Positions 51,475 to 61,500 of a stretch of 64,000 bases of DNA are shown piece after piece. The DNA is from Megamerina dolium (taxonomy: Eukaryota > Arthropoda > Insecta > Diptera > Megamerinidae). A program made the position numbers and the translations under genes. The stretch covers positions 43,129,140 to 43,193,139 of the forward strand of contig OY978526.1 of NCBI GenBank assembly GCA_963854835.1, written 5' to 3'. The notes below the pieces were generated by a model. The model ran no database searches. It had not been told where the DNA came from and was given only the letters and a program-made list of their open reading frames with translations. Within the stretch, counting starts at the first letter, position 1, and every line of letters starts with the position of its first letter.

Positions 51475-51661
51475 AGGTTGGTACAACTATCCTTAATTAT
51501 GATGCCAAGTTTGAGTAGGATATTGTGTTTACAATTCCAAATTCAGCAGATTTGGACCGCTCTTCGTCTGTCTCGACTAACTTAACCAGCCGTTGTAAGC
51601 ACACTGGCCCACAGATTTCACTCAAACTTGGCATCACAGTTAAATACAGTTGTATCAACTT
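51475..51661. mobile_element. MITE-like element, 187 bp, with terminal inverted repeats of about 53 bp
   Basis: Positions 51475-51527 and the reverse complement of 51609-51661 align over their length with scattered mismatches. The core includes a perfect 17-bp match (TGATGCCAAGTTTGAGT). The inner unique region is only about 80 bp, so the unit is almost a palindrome. The outer sequence (AGGTTGGTACAAC) is reminiscent of mariner-type ends. No clear target duplication was found and there is no coding capacity. Confidence 0.7.
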
Positions 51662-51689
51662 AGGCAAGTAATGTACATACATCATTAAT

Positions 51690-52260
51690 TTTCATAATGC
51701 CTTAAAATACTATAAGAATATCTACACTTTAACAAAACACTTTAACAATAGATATTTGCATTAACGTGCATACTCGTACAATATGTCGCTGGCTATTACT
51801 GGCAACGATATTGTTCCATTTCTTTATCTGCTGCTACTATGTATTTCTGCTACTTCTACATATGCATGCATATAAATGTGCATTTATTTTGCGGGTATAT
51901 TATTATGCATGTGCAAATAACTTCAAATATACGAATATATTCGAATTAATTTCGAAAATTAAATTAAAAATTCAACCCAAATGCAGTTTTCGCATTCAAT
52001 TCAACCCAAATGCAGACGGCATAAGCGGCGAAAATATGCTTTTCAAATAGCTTGTCCATTTATGTATGTACATTCATTGAGAAAACATATTCAAAAGATG
52101 CTCCTTGTACATATTACTATATGTACCCAGCACACATTAATATTCTCATTGTTGTTATGGGCCTTCATTTGTGTTTCATCGATATTTTTATGGCCGTTCT
52201 TAACGCATTATTAGCATGTGTTTGAGCCTTAAGTGGCACAATTATGAGCCAACATTTTCC
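51690..52260. other. Non-coding stretch
   Basis: AT-rich. The 94-codon plus frame at 51766-52050 contains a direct repeat (attcaacccaaatgcag at about 51971 and 51999) and looks non-coding. No gene is recognised. Confidence 0.45.
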
Positions 52261-52464
52261 CCTTCTGGTGGATTATAAACAGATATTAACAGAACACCGA
52301 AATTGTTATAAGCATATTAAATTCTCTTTACAAACTCATTAAAAGTTTCTTATAAGCACTTTACAAACCTCCTAAGTCCGAATCGTTTTTCTATTATAAG
52401 CGCTGTAATATTTTGTAATTTTAAATGTATTTATTAATTAAATATCTCTATTTTTAAGTGGAAA

Positions 52465-52575
52465 TTTTACGTACCCTACTGGATTTGAACCCACTACCCC
52501 AGCATCAGCACATAATTTGAGCTCATGAGAACTCTATCGGCTATTCCGTGACCTATTATGAATACCAAAAAGTCA
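52465..52575 (-). repeat. tRNA-like segment, probable SINE relic
   Basis: On the minus strand, TAGCCGATAGAG resembles a polymerase III A box. About 57 nt later GGTTCAAATCC matches the B box exactly. The sequence between cannot fold into a normal cloverleaf and lacks a clean acceptor stem, so it is not a working tRNA gene. A tRNA-derived SINE head is the simplest reading. Confidence 0.4.
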
Positions 52576-53040
52576 GTATAATTTGTACAAATATGTTTGA
52601 AGCATACTATTATTCCATTATAATATAAGAACCAGCTACTGCGTTATTCTATTATGAGTGCGTTTTCAGGTTATGACATCAAAATTGACTTATCTGAAGA
52701 TAAGTAGCGTTGAGCGTATAATTCAAGTTGGGATTTCATATATTTTTCTTATACCATTCCAATTGTACTTTTTTCCACTTCGATATATCCATTATATTTG
52801 ATGAAATAGTAAAATAATGGCAAAAAATACTGCAGTAAATTTACTTAACCTTGGCTCCTTACTAAACATTTGCGTTAAAAATACCATACCAATATCCTTA
52901 TAAAGGAACATATTTTAAACTCATAGTCGGCTCAAAACGGTTATGAGCATACGTTATAAGAATATACGAATATGCTTATAAAAGCACAGATTTTAAGCTC
53001 ATAGTAGGCTGAGGGCGGTTAGAGGCATAACTTTTTTTTT

Positions 53041-53312
53041 CTCCTTTAAACTCCTAATTGGAGCGTAGGGCCTCCACAAGGCTTCTCTATCGCACACGGT
53101 TTTGGGCAGTTGATCTAGCGCCTTCCCATGTGATGCCGGCAGCAGCTAGCTCTCCTAATGTTGATCGTCTCCAGGTGTTTCTTGGTCGTCCGCGGCCTCT
53201 GCTCCCTTGCGGGTTCCACTCAAGCGACATTCGCGTGATGCTATCTGGCTGCTTCTTAGCGTGTGGCCAATCCAGCTCCATTTTCATCGCTTAATCTGGA
53301 TCATAGCATCTG
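53041..53312 (-). pseudogene. RTE-type LINE, C-terminal fragment
   Basis: The minus strand encodes KWSWIGHTLR in one frame, then SITRMSLEWNPQGSRGRGRP, RNTWRR and GITWEGARSTAQNRVR in the next. The series WIGH.LR, WNP.G.R.RGRP..TWRR and A.NRVRW is the signature end of RTE-clade (and craftsman-like) reverse transcriptases. A frameshift lies near 53265. The Trp after NRVR has become a stop, followed by RSLVEALRSN and the natural stop at about 53058. A short A-rich tail (about 53030-53040) follows. Only the last 85 or so residues remain. Confidence 0.75.
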
Positions 53313-53412
53313 GCATAGCTTATAAGAAATGAAATATTTTTCATTTTAAAGTTCCATTATAAGCACATGAGCTTATATTAGCCTAAATTTGCAGAACACT
53401 GTTCTACAATGT

Positions 53413-53765
53413 TTGCTGGGTATGTATTATTCATGGAAAACAAAAACAAACAAATATATATGTATTCGGATGTACTTTCAAATACAGGGGTATCTATTAT
53501 GTCAAAGAAAAGTGGACACAATTGCAATTCAAATGTTGATCAATTTCTATTAGCAGTGCTTTATTCGACAACTTGCTATATTTGTCCCAATGAAACGATA
53601 TAGATGCTAAGTGCTATCTACTTTATAAAAAGTTTCAAAAATAGTGAAATAATTTGGTTCCTTTTTCGTTTCTTATTAACTGTAACCATGTTTGACGTTT
53701 AAATAAAAATATGTCGATAAGTAACATCTCTGTACAGTAGAAAAAACGAAAGTAATTGGTAGCAC
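53413..53765. other. Non-coding stretch
   Basis: No gene or repeat end is recognised. Confidence 0.4.
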
Positions 53766-53769
53766 TGTG

Positions 53770-53935
53770 GTGCCGTTTACTTGATTTCACATATTGCCCA
53801 GATCCACATCTTCAAGTGGGGACCAAAAATTGGTTGTCATACTGCCATCGCTCTGAAAATTGACAATAATCGTGATTTGTTCGTCATTCTAGGTATGACT
53901 AGACCATCCATACCAAAAAACATCAGTTGATTGTT
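53770..53935 (-). pseudogene. Transposase fragment of the 20.9-kb family
   Basis: The minus strand reads NDEQITIIVNFQSDGSMTTN and then FWSPLEDVDLGNM. This aligns with NDAGENATVNGDRYRAMISD and the block just before the second catalytic Asp in the copy at 20927-21906. No start, no catalytic residue and no ends remain. It shows that a third or fourth relative of that Tc1/mariner-type family was present here. Confidence 0.4.
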
Positions 53936-53939
53936 TCTA

Positions 53940-54971
53940 TCAGCCATTGTGACACTTGTGGATCTCCTGTTTATTCAGCCATCTACCGAACACCGAGCCT
54001 TTTACAAATTGAACGAGATCTGAACAATTGCTGACATTTATGTTTGACAGTTAGCACATCAAAAATTTGTACTTACTTTTAAAACTACCAAATGGATAAC
54101 CCGTTATTGTATGATGGATTGAACAGACATACACATGCCCGAATAAGTAATGTATTTGCATCAATTAACATTTATTTATTTATTTTATTTTTTAATTTGT
54201 TTCCGTTTTTACCAAAAGCAATCCACAACATTTTAAACAAGCAACACTTAACCAATTCGAATAAAATCAACACAGTCGTACGTACTATACACAATCATAT
54301 AAATTGGCGGTTAACACACATACGAGTACAGCAGGAACAGTCGGTATATGGAAACCAATATAAAAACTAACCAGCAGGATGGGGACATCAAATAAAAGAC
54401 AGACAAAAAATACCATTTAATTGGAACCATTTGTTGTTTTTCCTTTGCTATTTATATTTATTTTTAATTTACTTTTTCATTACATTTCAATACGTGTGAC
54501 TTATGGTGCATGGCATGACCACAAATGTTTTTCACTATAACCAAATGTTTCGTTGGAGTTGATACTGAAGAAATCATTGGAAAATGAAACACAATGTTGC
54601 ATTTAAATAAGCAGAATTTCAGCAATTAACTGAAAGAAGTAAATATAAATAAAATACAAAACCAAGTTAGGTAAACCAAATTGATACACTCAAAATGGTA
54701 GTTACAATTGAAATTCGAATGTTGTGAAACAAACTAAAAACAGAAGTGACTAAGAAAATTATCTGCACGCGGTCAAAAAGATTAGCGCATAGAGCACTGA
54801 TACACTAACTAACACTAACTATTTTTCAAGCAAAAAAAGAAATTAACTCAATTGAAAAGTTTTTAAGAAAAATACAAATAGAATACGCTCACTATGGTGG
54901 ACCAATTATCTCAATTTACTTTTTACCGGTGCTTTCACCTGAGCCCAGTATTAACTATCGCTCTTATAGCT
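53940..54971. other. Non-coding stretch
   Basis: AT-rich. A 92-codon plus frame at 54092-54370 has one hydrophobic segment but no homology that I recognise and no splice support. Poly(A)-rich from 54640 to 54880. Confidence 0.4.
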
Positions 54972-54973
54972 TA

Positions 54974-55463
54974 GACAGACGGCAGCGTTAATCCGGATTA
55001 CCGGCGCACTTAATCCGAATAAAATATTATCCTGACAGACGGCAGTATTGCGGATTAATTAAACGGCTGATTGTTGTTTTATTAGGTCTGCTCACTTACA
55101 TTACTATCACTATCAGTTTCTGTCATCTGTCACTCTCAATATGCGAAAATCTACAAGAAGTACGTGAACTGAAAACGATCAGAAACTTGTAAATTGCCAT
55201 TGTTCGTAATTGACAGCTGGATTTATTTGTTCGCCAACGCTTTTCATGTCGAAAACTGTTGACAATTGTTGAAAGTTTTTTATAAGCGAACGCAACTATT
55301 GTTTTGTAAGTTGGATGCAGAAAAATCCACAATAGAAATTTTTCAGCAGTGTTGCCATCGCAAATTGCCCTAATCCTCTTTTATTTTGAGAATTAACTCA
55401 TTGAGTTAATGCCCGAGTTAATTCGAATTAAATCGTTAATCCGGATTAACGCTGCCGTCTGTC
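54974..55463. mobile_element. MITE, 490 bp, with TA duplication and 27-bp inverted repeats
   Basis: Left end GACAGACGGCAGCGTTAATC (54974 on) and right end (to 55463) are exact inverted copies for about 22 bp and remain matched to the GGATTA block. TA flanks both ends (54972-54973 and 55464-55465). A second, diverged copy of the terminal motif (GACAGACGGCAGTATTGCGG) lies inside the left end, starting at about 55033. No transposase is encoded; a 69-codon minus frame inside has no recognisable domain. The superfamily is unproven, and TA favours Tc1/mariner. Confidence 0.75.
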
Positions 55464-55465
55464 TA

Positions 55466-55728
55466 GGCTATTAAGTACAAGCTTGAAAGTTGACTTGACA
55501 ATTTAATCTTTGAAATATATATTTTACTAGAAGCTGCATGTATGTTGAACTAGTTCAAGGTATCTCTAGTACATCTATGGATATTTGTGATGTAGCTCTC
55601 AGCAGTTGAACGAATGCTTGAATATTAAAGGTTTACGTTAGGTGGAAATAATTTTATATAAAAACATGTAAAATATGTCGATTCTAATTTTGTGGTGAAT
55701 CTAAATTTGACTATAACGACAGGATATA
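55466..55728. other. Spacer between two transposons
   Basis: AT-rich, no gene. Confidence 0.4.
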
Positions 55729-55889
55729 TACCACTTTGTTCAAAAAGTTTCCGGAATAACCACCGTGTGGCGCTTCCATCATTCCATTTGAGTGTCATAG
55801 TTTGACAGTTGCAAAAGTTACATAGCCTAAAGTACATCTATCTCTATGTGTGTTAGCGATTTTTTACAATTATCAATCAATTTCATACA

Positions 55890-56231
55890 AAAAAGGGACC
55901 GTGTTGACGTCACAAAAGACATGATTTGCGAGGCTGAATCCGATCCCACATTCATCAAAAAAATTATTACTGGAGACGAAGCGTGGGTTTATGAGTACGA
56001 ATTGTGGGCATAAAACTCGTGGATTTTGCACCATGATAACGCACCGTCGAGCAGTGCCACCATTATTCGTAATTTTTTGACGAAAAATGCAACAAATACC
56101 ATCCAACAGCCACCGAATTGACCTGATTTGACGCCCTGTGACTTCTTTCTGTTCAATCGAGTTAAAAAACCATTACGGGGAACGCGTTTCAGCATCCGAG
56201 AGAAAGTAATGGAAAATCGCAGGAAACACTG
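55890..56231 (+). pseudogene. Mariner transposase, catalytic-core fragment
   Basis: The plus-strand frame reads RDRVDVTKDMICEAESDPTF, then KKIITGDEAWVYEYE (first Asp), a deletion, ILHHDNAPSSSATIIRNFLT (second Asp) and PDLTPCDFFLFNRVKKPLRG (third Asp). There are 34 codon positions between the second and third Asp, one of them a TGA. The N-terminal DNA-binding half and the segment between YEYE and ILHHD are missing. Stops occur after the first block and before PDLTP. It is a different mariner lineage from the 35-kb copy. Confidence 0.75.
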
Positions 56232-56281
56232 AGATAGATGTACTCTTGGCTACATAACTTTTGTAAATGTCAAGCTAAGAT

Positions 56282-56709
56282 TTACTGGGACTATCAAAAG
56301 TGGGTGCCGTAGCTCAGTGGTTAGTGTATTCGCCTTCAGATCTGTAGGTCGGTGGTTCAATCCTCGGCTGATGCATAACAAATTTAATATCGATAAGATT
56401 TTTCTTTCGAACGGTACCCACCTGTCGGCAAGCAATTGGCAATTCTTCCGACAGTAACAACTTGCCATGAAAAAGCTTCTTAAAGAACTCTGTGACAAAG
56501 CTCAGAAAAAGTGATGTCACAAGTGTTCTGCTGTTCGGAACCGGCTAAAATAAATAGGTCCCTTCTAATATTGTCCAAAATTTAAGACGCACAACAGTAA
56601 TGGAAGAGAAGCTTGGCCAATGAGCCCTTTGGGGCTTTATGTGGCCACATATTTATTTTTTTTTTATTTATCAACAATAGATGTACCAACCTAACAAAAA
56701 AAAAACATG
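56282..56709 (+). repeat. tRNA-derived SINE inserted in the mariner's right TIR
   Basis: From about 56303 the sequence reads GTGCCGTAGCTCAGTGG (A box TAGCTCAGTGG), then GGTTCAATCC (B box) about 32 nt after the A box, the tRNA-like head of a SINE. A unique body of about 320 bp follows, and the unit ends in an A-rich tail (about 56693-56706). The mariner terminal repeat resumes immediately after. The T-stem pairs poorly, so this is not a functional tRNA. Insertion after the mariner gives a relative age order. Confidence 0.7.
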
Positions 56710-56776
56710 AACTCAAATTGGAACGATTGGAGCGCCACACGGTGGTTATTCCGGGAACTTTTTGATCAATGTGGTA

Positions 56777-58126
<1,350 letters not shown>

Positions 58127-58479
58127 CCGGGTCGAGCACTCCCAATGGCGTAGGAGTCTCGTCACTTGATCACACAAATAAAAAACTCCTTTACTTATAA
58201 AATTAAATGAACATTGCTTAAGTTTATTAAATTCATTTCACAGTGTTGTTAGATTATGTTTTAAGCACACAACCGAATAAAATAGTCTAGCTTATGTTTC
58301 TTTAAACTACTTTTAAATTATAGCGTCACAAATAAACATAAAAATTAGCGCTTACATTTCACTACGCGCACGTCAGTACAACTTCACGTCTACTTGTCTT
58401 TTCTCTTTTTTCTTCTATATCAGTGTTGTCCTATGTCAAATAAAATAAGTGCTGACCTTCCTAAAATAAAATAGTGTTG
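58127..58479 (-). repeat. Putative 3' LTR of the Ty3/gypsy-type element
   Basis: In element orientation this block starts TGACAACACTATTT (58479) and ends GGGAATCCTACA (58127), giving TG...CA boundaries, about 350 bp downstream of the Gag-Pol stop. A minus-strand AATAAA lies near 58227. The outer edge abuts the (TA)n tract. The matching 5' LTR was not found between 62662 and 64000, so the repeat status is unproven and the inner boundary is a best guess. Confidence 0.45.
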
Positions 58480-58500
58480 TCAACTAATAGTTAAAACGTC

Positions 58501-61500
58501 CTAAAATATTCGTCCGCTTCTTGTTTGTCTTTCGTCCGTTTGGGCTCCCACATTCGGCCATCCTGAAAATGCATTCGACTCGAATGACGGTTCCCACATT
58601 TTCATATTTTCGGCAACGGTTATGGTTCGTCTTGGGCCTTCAAAATCTCCAATCTTTTCGACGGAATAACGTCCGTGATTCATTTTTTCGGTGACTTTGT
58701 ATGGGCCAAGGAATTTTGGCTTCAACTTTAAATTTTGCCCGAACTGAGTTCGCTTTATTGCAACATGTGAACCTATAGGGTAGTCTATTTCAGCTATTCG
58801 CTTTGCGTCGTAAGTTTTCCGGTTTTCGGCTTGAACTTTGGCTATATTGCGTCTGGCTTCTTCACGGATAATTTCTCGTTCTGTTTGCAGCTCCTCGACG
58901 ACAAGTTCGTCCAATATCTTGCGTAAGTCGGCGTTTTCTTTTACTCGCATCTCAACTCCGGTTAGGATCGCAAAGGGTGAATATTTAGTCGTTCTTGGTG
59001 GCGTATTATTTATTATTTGCTGTACGCGGTCAATATGTTCATACCAATTCATCGGCGTTTCTGCACAAATCTTGGCAAGCATCGGCACTACAATCTTATG
59101 CATACGCTCGACTTGACCATTTCCTCGTGGTACCCCTGTCGCTATCATTAGGTGTTGGATCGCTTCCTCTACACAATAATCCTCAAATACTTTCGCGGTA
59201 AAGGCGGTTCCTCTGTCCGTTATGATCCTTTCGGGATTTCCGAATATCATCGCCTGTTTTCGTAACTTTTCGACCACTTCCTCAGATCCGGTACTTTTTG
59301 TGGGATAGAGCCACACAAACTTCGAAAATGCATCTACTATAACGAGTATGTGATTGTACTTCTTGTGTGTCGCCTCCATAGGACCAACATGGTCTAAGTG
59401 ATAAGTGCTTAACGGCTTATCAGCCTTGTAGATAGGACTCAGAAACCCTTCCTTTCGTCCAGCTTTAGCGTCGGTGATGATGCACTCCACGCAGCTCTTC
59501 ACTACCGCCACGACCTTGGCATTCAAGTTTGGAATGAAAAAGTCTTTTTCTACAATATCTTGGGTCTTCTTAGCTCCAAAGTGGCCTTGCCGGTGCGCAA
59601 TCTTAATGATTTCTTGTTCCATCGCTGCTGGCACAACAATGAGCTCCTTGCTTGCGTCTTTGTATAACACGTCATATTTCATGTAGAAATCGTCATAATT
59701 TGACTTTTCCAACGCTTTCTTCACCGCACGAATCCAGTCGTCTAGCATTTGGGCGTCTTTAATCCGATTTCGCAACGAATCCTCCATAATTAGGCAAGCT
59801 ACTCTACTAAGAGCATCGACGTGCCTCATTTTTTGACCTGAACGATGTTCAATCTCGTATTCGAACTGCTGTAGGAACATCGCCCACCTGGAAACTCGTA
59901 ATGGGACATCCTCTTTCATCATTGTTTTCGTAAACGCATTACAATCCGTTACTATCTTGAATTTAGATCCTAATACGTAATATCTCCATTTCTTCAGAGC
60001 CTCAATAATCGCGAGAACCTCCAGTTCATAAGCACTGTATTTCTGTTCAGCTGGAGTAGTTTTCCTGCTCATGAATTGAACTGGATGCAACATCTGGTCT
60101 TCTGTATCTTTCTGCAAGAGTACCGCTCCATAAGATATCTTACTGGCGTCTGCATGTATTTCTGTCGCTGCCTTTTGATCATAAATTTTGAGCACGGGTG
60201 CAGATACGAGCGCTGCTTTCAATTGCTCAAACGCAATTTGCACCTCGTCGCTTATCTCAAATGTCGCGTTCTTTGCTAAAAGATCAGTCAATGGTTTCGC
60301 TTTAATTGCATAGTCGGGAATAAATCTTCGAACGTAAGATGTAAGTCCCAGATAACGCTGTACACCTTTCTTATCTTTCGGTAACGGAAATTTTCTTATG
60401 GCCTTCGTCTTTTCATTAGATATCTTTATCGTTGAGTTTTCGATGATATATCCCAGAAAGTTTACCCTTCTTTTCAAAAACTGGCATTTTGGCCATTTTA
60501 TCTGAAGCCCATACTTCTTCGCCACTTCTAATACTCGCTTTAGTTTTCTTATACCTTCCTCTTCGTCTTGCGCAGGTATTATAATGTCATCCATGTAGAT
60601 AACTAGTGTACCATCCTGTAAAAGTTCTCGGAAAATAGCAAAAATATATCTGCAGAATACCGCGGGCGAATTCGATATGCCGAAAGGTACATAACGAAAC
60701 TCAAATTGTCCACTGTGCGTTACAAAGGCTGTGTACTTTCTCGAAGTTGGTTCAATAGGTACGTGGAAAAATCCATCACGCAAATCAAGCGTGGTATACA
60801 CCTTTGCCTTCTCTAGCTTTTGCACTACGTCGTCGATAAGAACCATCGGAAAATTATCGCGCATAATCTTTTTGTTCAACTTCCTAAAGTCACAACAAAG
60901 TCGCCTTGAACCATCTTTCTTGGAAACCAACACTACAGGTGAAGCGTACTCAGAAGTACTTTGCTGAATTATGCCTGCTCTAAGCCATTCCTCTATTTGT
61001 TGGTCAACTGTAATTTGCTCAGCTAATGGTAACCGTCTTGGTCTACTATATACTGGTATTTCGTCTGTTAGAATAATTTTCATCTCGACCGGTGATTTAC
61101 TTGGCTTATCTGGTTTGTAGCTCTCAATTAAACCAACCATCTGTTTCTTAAAATCTGCTGTTAAATGATCCAGCTCATACGGCATGTCTGAACACAAATC
61201 ATGAATAGTTGATGCTAAACACATTTGGTTGAACTCTTGTGTTAACTCTTTAAGCCGCGATAAGTCATTGTCGTCTTTTTGAACTACTACATTTTCCTGC
61301 AGGGTATCTATCTCTTTCCTCTTTTTTGCTAAAAACTTAGCCCCTTCTTCTTCAATTACCACGTCAACATATTTCAGGATATCGTTCCCGATCAGTGCGG
61401 CATATGGAATGTCTCTCTCACGAGCAACGTGGAATGTGATCATTAGGTTAATGCCATCAACGTCGATTACCCTCGTAAAGCTGCCTAAAGTTGTAATTTC

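Larger units (their letters stand above)
52270..53405. repeat. Composite repeat region built of TTATAAGC-type units
   Basis: Words such as ATTATAAGCRC or CTTATAAGC recur at about 52303, 52350, 52395, 52950, 52975, 53318 and 53350. Two diverged direct repeats of about 47 bp (about 52907-52953 and 52982-53028) share 'attttaa(a/g)ctcatagt(c/a)ggct...ggtta'. A tRNA-like segment and an RTE-type tail lie within the block. It ends near a perfect 13-bp palindrome, AGAACACTGTTCT. I read it as an older repeat into which other elements landed. Its family is unknown. Confidence 0.4.
55731..56774. mobile_element. Mariner deletion derivative with TIRs of about 115 bp, carrying a nested SINE
   Basis: Left terminal repeat 55731-55845 and right terminal repeat (56774 back to 56710, resuming at 56281-56232) are inverted copies, for example GGAATAACCACCGTGTGGCG at the left. 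TA lies outside both ends (55729-55730 and 56775-56776). The right repeat is split by a SINE of about 430 bp (56282-56709). Without the SINE the element is about 616 bp and holds only a fragment of transposase. This makes it a MITE-sized relic of a mariner whose long terminal repeats are unusual for the family. Confidence 0.8.

Noticed and set aside
52465..52575. Minus-strand tRNA gene
   Set aside because: The B box is perfect but there is no acceptor stem or cloverleaf. Kept only as a probable SINE relic.
54092..54370. 92-codon plus-strand frame with a hydrophobic segment
   Set aside because: AT-rich, no splice sites and no homology recognised. Composition equals the flanks.
56303..56376. 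Functional tRNA gene
   Set aside because: A and B boxes are present, but the T-stem and D-stem pair poorly, the spacing is off and a SINE body with an A tail follows. It is a SINE head, not a tRNA gene.
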